Positions 1-8,216 are shown, numbered from the stretch's first letter. The stretch: DNA of 64,000 bases from Streptomyces sp. BK239 (GCF_004217285.1 NZ_SHKS01000011.1:1-64000); one strand, 5' to 3'. The notes: generated from the letters alone by a model not told the origin. Numbers and translations are program-made.

Positions 1-83
1 CCACCAGATACGACAAGACCGCCACCTCATACGAAGCAGCGGTCAGTCTCGCGTCATTCCTGCTCTGGGCAAGATCCGTTTGA
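1..83 (+). CDS. C-terminal end of an IS5-type transposase (cut by window edge)
   Basis: The frame beginning at base 3 reads 26 residues, from TRYDKTATSYEA to FLLWARSV, and stops at TGA 81-83. From memory this resembles the C-terminal tail of IS5/DUF4096-type transposases common in Streptomyces; it could not be searched here. The rest lies left of the window, so whether the gene is intact is unknown. It stops only about 10 bases before the left end of the IS630 element, so the two insertion sequences are adjacent or nested. The family assignment rests on a short tail and could be wrong. Confidence 0.5.
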   Translation, partial: TRYDKTATSYEAAVSLASFLLWARSV

Positions 84-92
84 AGACGGACC

Positions 93-109
93 CTAGTGTC
101 CTGCGCCAG
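93..109 (+). repeat. Left terminal inverted repeat of the IS630 element
   Basis: The sequence CTAGTGTCCTGCGCCAG is the exact reverse complement of 1236-1252. The TA at 94-95 is the probable target dinucleotide. Confidence 0.9.
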
Positions 110-1249
110 TAGTTGATCGTTAGTAGTTGTGTGACTTCTGCTGTTGGTGCGTCAGTTCCTCGTCGGGGCCCGAAGCTGGAGCCGTTGCTGCTGTCTGATG
201 ACGAGCGGGCGGTGTTGGAGCGGTGGACGCGGCGGGCGTCGTCGGCCCAGGCGCTGGCTCTGCGCGCGCGGATCGTGCTGGCGTGTGCGGGTTCGGAGGT
301 GCCACCGATCGTCGTGGTCGCCCGCGAGTTGCGGGTGGCCGCCGACACCGTCCGCAAGTGGCGGCGCCGGTTCCTGGCGGAGCGGCTGGACGGCCTGGTC
401 GACGAGCCCCGGCCGGGCCGGCCGCCCACCATCAGCGTGGATCAGGTGGAAGCGGTCGTGGTCACGACGCTGGAGGAGATCCCGAAGAACGCCACCCACT
501 GGTCGCGCAAATCGATGGCGGAGCACAGCGGCCTGTCGAAGTCGACCGTCGGCCGGATCTGGCGGAAGTTCCAGCTCAAGCCGCATCTGACGGACACTTT
601 CAAGCTGTCGACGGACCCGCTGTTCGTGGAGAAGGTCTACGACGTCGTCGGGCTGTACTTCAACCCGCCCGAGGGTGCGGTGGTGCTGTCGGTGGACGAG
701 AAGTCGCAGATCCAGGCCCTGGACCGGTCCCAGCCGGTGCTGCCGATAATGCCGGGCATGCCGGAGCGGCGCACCCACGACTACGTCCGCAACGGGCTGA
801 CCACCTTGTTCGCCGCGTTCGACGTCGCCACCGGCGAGGTCATCAGTGCCCTGCACCGCCGGCACCGGGCAGCGGAGTTCAAAAAGTTCCTGATCCGGAT
901 CGACAAAGAAGTGCCCGCGCACCTGGCGGTCCACCTGATCTGCGACAACTACGGCACCCACAAGACGCCCGCGATCAGGACCTGGCTGGCCAAGCACCCA
1001 CGCTTCCACATGCACTTCACCCCGACCGGCTCCTCCTGGATCAACCAGGTCGAGCGGTGGTTCGGCTTCCTGGCCGACCAGAAGATCCGCCGCGGCGCCC
1101 ACAAAAACGTGCAGACCCTCGAGGCCGACATCCGCGCCTGGGTCAAGAACTGGAACGAGGACCCCAAGCCGTTCATCTGGACCAAGACTGCCGAAGAGAT
1201 CCTCGACCCCCTCGCCCGCTTCTGCCGACGGATCTCTGGCGCAGGACAC
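96..1249 (+). mobile_element. IS630-family insertion sequence, complete
   Basis: The element is bounded by perfect 17-base inverted repeats at 93-109 and 1236-1252. Each repeat carries a TA at its outer edge (94-95 and 1250-1251). This matches the IS630/Tc1 habit of inserting at TA and duplicating it, so the mobile part is probably 96-1249. The single internal gene is a DD(35)E transposase that fills nearly the whole element. With intact ends and an uninterrupted ORF it looks recently active or at least undecayed. Confidence 0.85.
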
Positions 1250-1252
1250 TAG
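131..1252 (+). CDS. IS630-family transposase
   Basis: DDE transposase that would cut and insert the surrounding element. An N-terminal helix-turn-helix region (about residues 30-150, including a KWRRRFLAERLDGL segment) is followed by an RNase-H-like catalytic core. The acidic triad is visible as Asp in SVDEKSQ, Asp in CDNYGTHK and Glu in NQVERWF, with 35 residues between the last two, as expected for IS630. GTG 131 is chosen as start; TTG 113 in the same frame is possible, and neither has a clear ribosome binding site. The TAG stop codon is built from the target TA at the right end plus the first flanking base, so termination depends on the insertion site. Confidence 0.85.
   Translation: MTSAVGASVPRRGPKLEPLLLSDDERAVLERWTRRASSAQALALRARIVLACAGSEVPPIVVVARELRVAADTVRKWRRRFLAERLDGLVDEPRPGRPPTISVDQVEAVVVTTLEEIPKNATHWSRKSMAEHSGLSKSTVGRIWRKFQLKPHLTDTFKLSTDPLFVEKVYDVVGLYFNPPEGAVVLSVDEKSQIQALDRSQPVLPIMPGMPERRTHDYVRNGLTTLFAAFDVATGEVISALHRRHRAAEFKKFLIRIDKEVPAHLAVHLICDNYGTHKTPAIRTWLAKHPRFHMHFTPTGSSWINQVERWFGFLADQKIRRGAHKNVQTLEADIRAWVKNWNEDPKPFIWTKTAEEILDPLARFCRRISGAGH
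1236..1252 (-). repeat. Right terminal inverted repeat of the IS630 element
   Basis: Exact reverse complement of 93-109. Its outer TA at 1250-1251 also supplies two bases of the transposase stop codon. Confidence 0.9.
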
Positions 1253-1334
1253 CACGATGTGGCCTGACTCCGGATCGGCTCGGCACGGCGCCTGCTGCGA
1301 TATTGCCCCTTACCCGACGGAAGGCGGCAGAACC

Positions 1335-1865
1335 GTGCAGTGGGCGAAGCAGAACGAACGAACCGTCTATGAGAACCGCTGGTTCAGCGTCAATCTGGCC
1401 GATGTCGAACTGCCGGACGGCCGGCACCTCGACCACTTCCTCATCCGGCTGCGGCCGGTCGCCGTGGCGACGATCGTCAACGAGGCGGACGAGGCCCTGT
1501 TGTTGTGGCGCCACCGCTTCATCACCGACAGCTGGGGCTACGAACTCGCCGCAGGCGTCGTGGAGGAGGGCGAGGACGTCGCCCGCGCGGCGGCCCGGGA
1601 GCTGGAGGAGGAGACCGGCTGGCGGCCCGGCCCCCTGCACCACCTCATGAGCGTGGAACCCTCCAACGGCCTCACCGACGCCGTCCACCACATCTATTGG
1701 GCGGACCGGGGCGAGTACGCGGGACCCCCCGTGGACGACTTCGAGTCGGACCGCCGGGAGTGGGTTCCGCTGGAACGCGTCCCCGACCTGGTCGCCCGGG
1801 GGGAGGTGCCGGCCGCCAACATGGCGGCCGCGTTGATGCTGCTCCACCACCGCAGGCTCGGCTGA
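1335..1865 (+). CDS. Nudix hydrolase
   Basis: Predicted cytoplasmic pyrophosphohydrolase of 176 residues acting on a nucleoside diphosphate linked to another group. The Nudix box is intact: G-x5-E-x7-R-E-x2-E-E-x-G-W can be read from GVVEEGE through RELEEETGW. The overall shape resembles ADP-ribose pyrophosphatases, but the substrate cannot be read from sequence. GTG 1335 is preferred because a GGAAGG motif lies upstream. An in-frame ATG at 1257 would start almost inside the insertion-sequence junction. The IS630 insertion ends only about 80 bases upstream, so it may have separated this gene from its original promoter. Confidence 0.82.
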   Translation: MQWAKQNERTVYENRWFSVNLADVELPDGRHLDHFLIRLRPVAVATIVNEADEALLLWRHRFITDSWGYELAAGVVEEGEDVARAAARELEEETGWRPGPLHHLMSVEPSNGLTDAVHHIYWADRGEYAGPPVDDFESDRREWVPLERVPDLVARGEVPAANMAAALMLLHHRRLG

Positions 1866-1881
1866 CCCGGGCCGGCCGGCC

Positions 1882-2757
1882 TCAGGCGTAGGTGTAGAAG
1901 CCCGAGCCGGTCTTGCGGCCCAGGCGGCCGGCGTCCACCATGCGCTGCAGCAGCGGGGGAGCGGCGTACAGCGGCTCCTTGTACTCCTCGTACATGCTCT
2001 GCGCGACCGAGGCGACCGTGTCCAGGCCGATCAGGTCGGACAGCTTCAGCGGGCCCATCGGGTGGGCGCAGCCCATCTCCATGCCGTTGTCGATGTCCTC
2101 GCGGCTGGCGATGCCCGTCTCGAACATCCGGATCGCGGAGAGCAGGTAGGGGATCAGCAGCGCGTTGACCACGAAGCCGGAGCGGTCCTGGGCGCGGATG
2201 GAGTGCTTGCCGAGCAGCTTCTCGGCGAACAGCTGCGCCCTGCCGAGCGTGCCCTCGGAGGTGGTCAGCGCCGGGATCAGCTCGACGAGCTGCTGGACCG
2301 GGGCCGGGTTGAAGAAGTGGATGCCGACCACGTGGTCGGGCCGCGAGGTGGCGACCGCCAGCTTCACCAGCGGGATGGAGGAGGTGTTGGAGGCGAGGAT
2401 CGCGTCCGGGCGGGTCACGACCTGGTCCAGCACCTGGAAGATCTCGGTCTTGACCCCCTCGTTCTCGACCACGGCCTCGATCACCAGGTCACGGTCGGCG
2501 AACTCGCCGAGGTCCGTGGTGAAGGCCAGACGCGCCTGCGTGGCGTCCCGCTCCTCCGCGGTGATCTTGCCGCGGTCGGCGGCCTTGGCCAGGGAGTTGT
2601 ACAGCCGGGTACGGCCGATCTCCAGGGCCTCGCCGGTGGTCTCGGCGACCATGACGTCGAGTCCGGCGCGGGCGCAGACCTCGGCGATGCCCGCCCCCAT
2701 CTGGCCGCAGCCCACCACTCCGACGCGTGAAATGTCTCCCGCTGGGATGCCTGTCAC
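1882..2757 (-). CDS. 3-hydroxybutyryl-CoA dehydrogenase
   Basis: NAD(P)-dependent 3-hydroxyacyl-CoA dehydrogenase of 291 residues, the usual size for stand-alone bacterial enzymes (Hbd/FadB2/PaaH type). It interconverts 3-hydroxybutyryl-CoA and acetoacetyl-CoA. The Rossmann motif GVVGCGQMGAGIAE begins near residue 13. The catalytic His-Glu pair is visible in the segments HFFNPAP and VELIP. The C-terminal helical domain follows, with a LSDLIGLDT segment. It converges on the Nudix gene with a 16-base gap and is divergent from the GH10-like gene. Its pathway (storage polymer, fatty acid or aromatic degradation) is not shown by the neighbours. Confidence 0.88.
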   Translation of the reverse strand: MTGIPAGDISRVGVVGCGQMGAGIAEVCARAGLDVMVAETTGEALEIGRTRLYNSLAKAADRGKITAEERDATQARLAFTTDLGEFADRDLVIEAVVENEGVKTEIFQVLDQVVTRPDAILASNTSSIPLVKLAVATSRPDHVVGIHFFNPAPVQQLVELIPALTTSEGTLGRAQLFAEKLLGKHSIRAQDRSGFVVNALLIPYLLSAIRMFETGIASREDIDNGMEMGCAHPMGPLKLSDLIGLDTVASVAQSMYEEYKEPLYAAPPLLQRMVDAGRLGRKTGSGFYTYA

Positions 2758-2950
2758 ATCGTCCCTTTCCCGCGCTGGCTCGAAGCGCTTGATCGACGTC
2801 CGGGGGAGCCTTCCGGATCTCGGACGGCTCTGCTCCGATCGTGCACGTTACTAGCAAGTATCGATGATCGATCGTCGGGGTGGGGGCATGCTGTGCCCGG
2901 ATGACGATCCGTGACCGCACGGATCCACGGCGTGTGTGGGGATGTGCGCG

Positions 2951-4240
2951 ATGGGGCGACTGACTCGGCGGGCGTTCGCGCTGGCGGCGTTCTCGACGGT
3001 CTCGGCGTTCACGACCGGAGCGGCGACGGCCGGGGCGGGGGCGAACGCGCCGCGGCCTGCCGGCCACGGGAGCGGCGGCCATGGGCAGGGCGGCGGTGGC
3101 GGCGACCTGCGGGCGACGCGGGAGATGCGGGGCATGTGGCTCGCGACCGTCGCCAACCGCGACTGGCCGTCCCGTGCGGGACTGACCGCGGCCCAGCAGC
3201 GGGCCGAGCTGATCGGCTGGCTGGACCTCGCCGTCCGCAAGCGCCTGAACACCGTGATGTTCCAGGTGCGGCCCACGGCGGACGCCCTGTGGCCCTCGCC
3301 GTACGAGCCGTGGTCGCAGGTCCTCACCGGCGTGCAGGGCAGGTCGCCCGGCTGGGACCCGCTCGGCACCGCCGTGAAGGAGGCCCACGCCCGCGGGCTC
3401 GAACTGCACGCCTGGTTCAACCCCTACCGGGTCGCCACCCACGCCGACCCCTCCCGGCTCGTCGCCTCCCACCCCGCGCGCAAGCACCCCGACTGGGTCG
3501 TGCGGTACGGCGGGAAGCTGTACTACAACCCCGGTCTGCCTGCCGTCCGCGCCTTCGTGCAGAACGCGATGCTCGACGCGGTGAAGAAGTACCCCGTGGA
3601 CGCGGTGCACTTCGACGACTACTTCTACCCCTACCCGGTGGCCGGGCAGACCTTCGACGACGACGACGCCTACGACCGCCACGGCTCGGCCTTCTCCACC
3701 CGGGCCGCCTGGCGGCGCGACAACATCGACAAGCTGGTGCGTGAGACGGCGGCCCGCATCAAGGCCGTCCGCCCCGGCACGCAGTTCGGCGTCAGCCCGT
3801 TCGGCGTGTGGCGCAACGCCTCCACCGACTCCCGCGGCTCGGACACGAGCGCGCTGCAGTCGTACGACGCCGTCTACGCCGACACCCGCAAGTGGGTGCG
3901 CCAGGGCTGGATCGACTACATCGTGCCGCAGCTGTACTGGCACATCGGCATGAGCGCCGCCGACTACGCCAAGCTCGTGCCCTGGTGGGCGCAGGTCGCG
4001 CGGGGCAGCCGGACCAGGCTCTACCTGGGGGAGGCGCTGTACCGGGCGGGGGACTCCGCACAGGCCGCGGCCTGGCAGAAGCAGAACGAGCTGTCCCGCC
4101 ACCTGGCCCTGGCCAAGAAGCACCCGGAGGTCCGCGGCCATGTGTTCTTCGCCGCCAAGGACGTGCGCACGGACCGGATCGGGGCGATGGCACGGGTGAT
4201 CGCCGACCACTACGGACAGCCGGCGAAACCCCCGCGCTAG
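2951..4240 (+). CDS. Tat-exported GH10-like (GHL10/DUF187, YngK-type) hydrolase
   Basis: Exported protein of 429 residues. The N-terminus has a twin-arginine signal (LTRRAFALAAF) followed by a hydrophobic stretch and an Ala/Gly-rich linker. The catalytic-type domain begins near residue 60 with REMRGMWLATVANRDWPS and includes a FQVRPTADALW strand, HAWFNPYRV and DAVHFDDYFYPYP. These are hallmarks of the glycosyl hydrolase-like 10 family, thought to act on polysaccharide or peptidoglycan-like glycans. ATG 2951 is chosen because GGGGA lies 8 bases upstream; an in-frame GTG at 2936 would put extra residues before the signal. Its stop codon is part of the CTAG end of the palindromic repeat that follows. 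Confidence 0.82.
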   Translation: MGRLTRRAFALAAFSTVSAFTTGAATAGAGANAPRPAGHGSGGHGQGGGGGDLRATREMRGMWLATVANRDWPSRAGLTAAQQRAELIGWLDLAVRKRLNTVMFQVRPTADALWPSPYEPWSQVLTGVQGRSPGWDPLGTAVKEAHARGLELHAWFNPYRVATHADPSRLVASHPARKHPDWVVRYGGKLYYNPGLPAVRAFVQNAMLDAVKKYPVDAVHFDDYFYPYPVAGQTFDDDDAYDRHGSAFSTRAAWRRDNIDKLVRETAARIKAVRPGTQFGVSPFGVWRNASTDSRGSDTSALQSYDAVYADTRKWVRQGWIDYIVPQLYWHIGMSAADYAKLVPWWAQVARGSRTRLYLGEALYRAGDSAQAAAWQKQNELSRHLALAKKHPEVRGHVFFAAKDVRTDRIGAMARVIADHYGQPAKPPR

Positions 4241-4455
4241 GGCGTGTTTCGAAAGCAGCGTCGGCCGCCCGGAGGGCGGGGCTCGCGGCGGCGATGGGGC
4301 CCCTCCCGCGCGAGTTCGGTTCGAGCGTGGGGGAGCGTGCGATCGCAAGGCGGAGGGTCGCCCTCGTACTGGGCGTACGAGGGCGATCCCGACAACGCGG
4401 CGAGCGCGCGTGCCAGGCGTCGCGAGCCAGACGGGACTTTCGAAACACGCCCTAG
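4237..4455. repeat. MITE-like palindromic intergenic element
   Basis: The 219 bases between two convergent genes are bounded by a perfect 19-base inverted repeat, CTAGGGCGTGTTTCGAAAG at 4237-4255 and its complement at 4437-4455, each ending in CTAG. Inside is a second hairpin around 4361-4387 (CGCCCTCGTAC with its complement). No ORF is convincing. I recall similar units between Streptomyces genes, but copy number cannot be checked here. It may be a non-autonomous mobile element and would also act as a bidirectional transcription terminator. Confidence 0.7.
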
Positions 4456-4460
4456 GACGC

Positions 4461-4658
4461 CTACATCTGTTCCTGGACCTTGTGGCGGATCTCGGTGTCC
4501 GGCCCGGGGGAGCACACACCCTCGTGCCCGTCCTCGAAGCGGACGCGGTACGGGGGATTGCCCTCCTGGCCCAGCACCTCGACGATCTCGCCGACCTTGT
4601 CGTGTTGGCCGACCACCCTGCCGTGCTGGATCAGCCGGTCGCCCGTGGTTGCACGCAT
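4461..4658 (-). CDS. DUF1918 domain protein
   Basis: Small 65-residue basic/acidic protein of the DUF1918 family, common in actinobacteria and of unknown function. The core runs from GDRLIQHGRVVGQ through RDKVGEIVEVLG-like and PYRVRFEDGHE segments, a small beta-barrel-like pattern. ATG 4658 is chosen because GAGGAGG sits just upstream; a longer frame extends to 4709 but lacks this site. It reads toward the MITE-like palindrome, which begins within a few bases of its stop. Confidence 0.75.
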   Translation of the reverse strand: MRATTGDRLIQHGRVVGQHDKVGEIVEVLGQEGNPPYRVRFEDGHEGVCSPGPDTEIRHKVQEQM

Positions 4659-4742
4659 CTGTGGGGCCTCCTCACCGTGTGGGCGGCGCGTTGCGCTTGT
4701 GCGGCGCACGGCGCTGCCCCGGAGCCGGCGCGTGCGCGCCCG

Positions 4743-5657
4743 TCAACCGCGCGCCCGCTGGGTGACGGCGATGCAGACGAGGACGGCCGCGGCCGTCAGC
4801 GGGGCGGCCGGGGTCAGCCGTTCGCCCAGAAGCAGCACCGACCACACCAGTGTGAGCAGGGGCTGTGCCAACTGCAACTGGCTGGCCTTGGGGATTCCGA
4901 CGGCGGCCATGCCCCGGTACCAGACGACCAGACCGAGGAACTGCGAGCCCGCCGCGACCCACAGCAGCCCGGCCACGCTGTGCGCCGTCAGGTGCGCCGG
5001 CTCGAAGGCGAGGGCGACGGCGGCGGCCGGCGCGCTGAGCGGCAGGCAGAACGTCAGCGCCCAGCCGATGACCTGCCAGCCCGGCATGACCCGGGCCAGC
5101 CGGCCGCCCTCGGTGTAGCCGGCCGCGCACACCAGCAGCGCCCCGAAGAGATACAGGTCGGCCGAGCTCAGCGCGCCGCCGCTCTGCTGCACGGTGAACG
5201 CAGCCACCGCGCACGCCCCGGCCAGTGCCGCCGCCCAGAAGGTGCGGGAGGGGCGTGAGCCGACGCGCAGGGCGGAGAACAGGGCCGTGGTCAGCGGCAG
5301 CAGCCCGACCACGACGGCCGCGTGCGCGGTGGTCGAGGTCTGCAGAGCGAGCGTGGTGAGCAGCGGGAACCCGACGACGACCCCGGCGGCGACGACCGCG
5401 AGCCCCGGCCAGTGCCGCCGGGCGGGCAGCGGCACCCGCAGCGCCAGCAGTGCGCCGCCCGCGATCAGCGCGGCGAGGACGCTGCGCACGGCGGTCAGCG
5501 ACCAGGGGCCGAAGCCCTCCAGCCCCCAGGCGGTCGCAGGGAAGGTCAGCGAGAAGGCGACCACCCCGAGAGCGGCCTGAAGGGTGCCGAGGTTCCGGCC
5601 CCGGGGAGCGGTCACTGCTATCGCGGGAACGGCGGTAGCGCTACTCTGTGTCTTCAT
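4743..5657 (-). CDS. EamA/DMT-family transporter
   Basis: Integral membrane protein of 304 residues with about ten hydrophobic segments arranged as two EamA repeats, typical of drug/metabolite transporters. Such proteins export amino acids, nucleosides or other small molecules; the substrate is not evident. The gene is divergent from a MocR-type regulator, and the two start codons overlap (CAT 5655-5657 against ATG 5656-5658). By analogy with other MocR-transporter pairs, the regulator probably controls this gene. No room exists for a conventional ribosome binding site outside the partner gene. Confidence 0.85.
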   Translation of the reverse strand: MKTQSSATAVPAIAVTAPRGRNLGTLQAALGVVAFSLTFPATAWGLEGFGPWSLTAVRSVLAALIAGGALLALRVPLPARRHWPGLAVVAAGVVVGFPLLTTLALQTSTTAHAAVVVGLLPLTTALFSALRVGSRPSRTFWAAALAGACAVAAFTVQQSGGALSSADLYLFGALLVCAAGYTEGGRLARVMPGWQVIGWALTFCLPLSAPAAAVALAFEPAHLTAHSVAGLLWVAAGSQFLGLVVWYRGMAAVGIPKASQLQLAQPLLTLVWSVLLLGERLTPAAPLTAAAVLVCIAVTQRARG

Positions 5658-5674
5658 GCAAGAGCGTAGCAGTG
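5613..5674. promoter_or_regulatory. Candidate MocR operator in the divergent promoter
   Basis: A perfect 8-base inverted repeat, CACTGCTA at 5613-5620 and TAGCAGTG at 5667-5674, flanks a palindrome GTAGCGCTAC at 5635-5644. All share a GTAGC core, the sort of repeated half-site bound by autoregulatory GntR/MocR proteins. The sites lie around the overlapping start codons of both divergent genes. Confidence 0.45.
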
Positions 5675-7125
5675 TGAGTGAACTGGCGAACCAGCTGCGA
5701 CAGGAACTGGACCGCTACTCTCCCGGTGGAAAGCTCCCGTCGAGCCGGGCCCTGATGGAACGCTTCCGGGTGAGCCCGGTGACCGTCTCGCGCGCCCTGG
5801 CCCAACTTGCCGCCGAGGGTCTGGTGGTGACCCGCCCCGGAGCCGGCGCCTTCCGCGCCGGCCCACGGCGTACGACCGCGCCCTCGGCCGGCGACACCTC
5901 CTGGCAGGAGGTCGCGCTGAGCGCCGACGGCGCCGCCGACCTCGTGCCCCGCTCGGTGGACGCCTCCGGAGTCACCGTCTCGCTGGCCGCCCCGCCACCC
6001 GGCGTGATCGAGTTCAACGGCGGCTATCTGCACCCCTCCCTCCAGCCGGAGCGCGCCATGTCCGCGGCCCTGGCACGGGCCGGACGGCGGCCCGGCGCGT
6101 GGGGGCGGCCGCCCCTGGAAGGGCTGCCGGAGCTGCGCGAGTGGTTCGCCCGCACCATCGGCGGGACGGTCACCGCGGCCGAGGTGCTGGTCGCCGCAGG
6201 CGGCCAGGCGGCGCTCACCACCGCCCTGCGCGCCCTGGCCCCGCCCGGCGCGCCGGTGCTCGTGGAGTCGCCCACCTACCCCGGCATGCTGGCCATCGCC
6301 CGCTCCGCCGGACTGCGCCCGGTCCCCGTCCCGGTCGACCGGGACGGGGTGAAACCGCACCTGCTCAGCGACGCCTTCCGCGCGACCGGCGCCCGGGTGT
6401 TCGTCTGCCAGCCGCTGTTCCAGAACCCCACCGGCGCGGTCCTCGCCCCCGCCCGGCGAGGCGAGGTGCTGCGCATCGCCCGGGAGGCGGGCGCGTTCGT
6501 CGTCGAGGACGACTTCGTGCGACGGCTCGCACACGAGGACGCCGGACCGCTGCCCCGACCGCTGGCCGCCGACGACCCGGACGGCGTCGTCGTCCACGTC
6601 GGCTCGCTCACCAAGGCGACCTCGCCCAGCTTCCGGGTCAGCGCGCTGGCCGCCCGCGGCCCGGCCCTGGAACGGCTGCGCGCCATCCAGGTCGTGGACG
6701 CCTTCTTCGTGCCCCGGCCCCTCCAGGAGGCCGCGCTCGAACTCGTCGGCTCACCGGCCTGGCCCCGCCATCTGCGCTCCATCGCCGCCGAGTTGAGGAC
6801 GCGACGCGACACGATGACGGCGGCCCTCGCGCTGCGCCTGCCCGAACTGGAGCTGCCGCACGTCCCGTCCGGCGGCTACCACCTGTGGGTCCGCCTCCCC
6901 GGCTCCGGGGGAGAGGCTGCGTTCACGGCGGCCGCCCTGCGCGCCGGCGTCGCCCTCGCCCCCGGCCGCCCCTACTTCAGCGCCGAACCCCCCGCCCCGC
7001 ACGTCCGGCTCAGCTTCGCGGCGGTCGCGGGGACCGAGGAGATCGAGGAGGGCGCCCGCCGGCTGCGGCAGGCGTGCGACGAGGCGCTCATGGAATCCGT
7101 TCGACAGCACAGCCGCGATCTGTGA
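5656..7125 (+). CDS. MocR-type (GntR/aminotransferase) transcriptional regulator
   Basis: Chimeric regulator of 489 residues. Residues 1-75 form a GntR winged helix with YSPGGKLPSSRALMERFRVS and VTVSRALAQLA elements. The rest is a fold-type I aminotransferase domain, including GGQAALTTALRAL, ESPTYPGML, QNPTGAVL and a LTKATSPSFRVS segment where the PLP-binding Lys is expected. Such proteins usually sense PLP or an amino compound and control an adjacent gene, here the divergent EamA exporter. ATG 5656 overlaps the exporter start on the other strand, so the transcript may be leaderless. It lies 10 bases upstream of a GNAT gene. Confidence 0.88.
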   Translation: MQERSSVSELANQLRQELDRYSPGGKLPSSRALMERFRVSPVTVSRALAQLAAEGLVVTRPGAGAFRAGPRRTTAPSAGDTSWQEVALSADGAADLVPRSVDASGVTVSLAAPPPGVIEFNGGYLHPSLQPERAMSAALARAGRRPGAWGRPPLEGLPELREWFARTIGGTVTAAEVLVAAGGQAALTTALRALAPPGAPVLVESPTYPGMLAIARSAGLRPVPVPVDRDGVKPHLLSDAFRATGARVFVCQPLFQNPTGAVLAPARRGEVLRIAREAGAFVVEDDFVRRLAHEDAGPLPRPLAADDPDGVVVHVGSLTKATSPSFRVSALAARGPALERLRAIQVVDAFFVPRPLQEAALELVGSPAWPRHLRSIAAELRTRRDTMTAALALRLPELELPHVPSGGYHLWVRLPGSGGEAAFTAAALRAGVALAPGRPYFSAEPPAPHVRLSFAAVAGTEEIEEGARRLRQACDEALMESVRQHSRDL

Positions 7126-7135
7126 GGGTCCGGGC

Positions 7136-7594
7136 ATGAACGACACCCCCGCCCTCGCCGCAGGCTACGAGCTCTCCACCGACCCCGGTCGCCTCGACGC
7201 CGAGCGCGTCCACCGGTGGCTGTCCACCGACGCCTACTGGGCGCTCGGACGTGAGCGCGAGAAGCAGGACCGGGCGATCGCCGGGTCCCTCAACTTCGGG
7301 GTGTACGACGTGGCGTCCGGGGAGCAGGTCGCCTACGCCCGGGTGGTGACGGACCGGGCCACGTTCGCCTGGCTGTGCGACGTGTACGTGGATCCGGCGG
7401 TCCGGGGGAAGGGCATCGGCACCTCGCTCGTCGCCGCCGTACGCGATCATCTGCTGCCCTACGGGCTGCGCCGGATGCTGCTGGCCACGCAGGACGCGCA
7501 CGGGGTGTACGAGAAGGTCGGCTTCGAGGCGCTGGAGGACCCCGGCCGGTGGATGGCGCTGATATTCGAGAAGTTCTCCCTCGGCACCCCTTGA
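7136..7594 (+). CDS. GNAT-family N-acetyltransferase
   Basis: Cytoplasmic acetyltransferase of 152 residues. The acetyl-CoA binding motif A is visible as VDPAVRGKGIGTSLV, followed by a GLRRMLLATQDAHGVYEKVGF segment typical of the C-terminal half of the fold. Its start lies 10 bases after the MocR stop with GAGGG upstream, so it is probably cotranscribed with the regulator. The acceptor substrate is unknown. Confidence 0.85.
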   Translation: MNDTPALAAGYELSTDPGRLDAERVHRWLSTDAYWALGREREKQDRAIAGSLNFGVYDVASGEQVAYARVVTDRATFAWLCDVYVDPAVRGKGIGTSLVAAVRDHLLPYGLRRMLLATQDAHGVYEKVGFEALEDPGRWMALIFEKFSLGTP

Positions 7595-7625
7595 CCCGCC
7601 TACCCGGTGGTCCCACCATCGCCGC

Positions 7626-8216
7626 ATGGCACTCCGGGTCACGTTCGTCGCCGCCGCGCGCAGCTCGCCGATGCTGGCGGAGCGCTTCGAGGACGACCGG
7701 CCGCTGGACCAGGCGGCCTGGGGCGAGGTGCAGCGCGTCGTAGGCGATCTGCTGCCGCTCGCGGCGGCCGAGCTGCGCTACTGTTCGCCGACCCCGCGCA
7801 GCCGGGCCACCGGGGACGCCCTCGGATACGCCCCCCTCGTCCAACTCGCCCTGAGGGACTGTGACATGGGGCGGTGGCGGGGGTTCACCCTGGGCGAGGC
7901 GATGGCCCGGGAGCCGCAGGCCGTGGACGCCTGGCTGGCCGACCCGTGGTCCGCGCCGCACGGCGGTGAGTCGCTGCTCGCGTTCATCTCCCGGGTGGGC
8001 GGCTGGCTCGACACCCGGCCGTTGGAGGACGGCGGCCGGATCGTCGCCGTGGCCGAGCCCAGCGTCATCCGGGCCGCCCTGGTGTACGCGCTGAAGGCGC
8101 CGCCGTCGTCGTACTGGAACATCGACGTGCGCCCGCTGTCGACGACCACCGTCACCGGGCGCCACGGCCGCTGGAACCTGCGCTTCGAGGGCGCGCCTCA
8201 GCCCTCACGGACGTAG
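7626..8216 (+). CDS. Histidine-phosphatase-fold protein lacking the catalytic histidines
   Basis: A 196-residue protein with the general outline of the phosphoglycerate mutase-like/histidine phosphatase superfamily: an N-terminal strand, a CSPTPRSRAT segment, a HGGES motif and a late strand before a short helix. The usual RHG nucleophile motif is replaced by AARSS near residue 10. The second histidine position reads VAEPSVIRA, where active members have a His. Both catalytic histidines therefore seem absent, and a binding or regulatory role is more likely than phosphatase activity. It follows the GNAT gene by 31 bases and overlaps the convergent DUF6314 gene by 19 bases. Confidence 0.65.
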   Translation: MALRVTFVAAARSSPMLAERFEDDRPLDQAAWGEVQRVVGDLLPLAAAELRYCSPTPRSRATGDALGYAPLVQLALRDCDMGRWRGFTLGEAMAREPQAVDAWLADPWSAPHGGESLLAFISRVGGWLDTRPLEDGGRIVAVAEPSVIRAALVYALKAPPSSYWNIDVRPLSTTTVTGRHGRWNLRFEGAPQPSRT

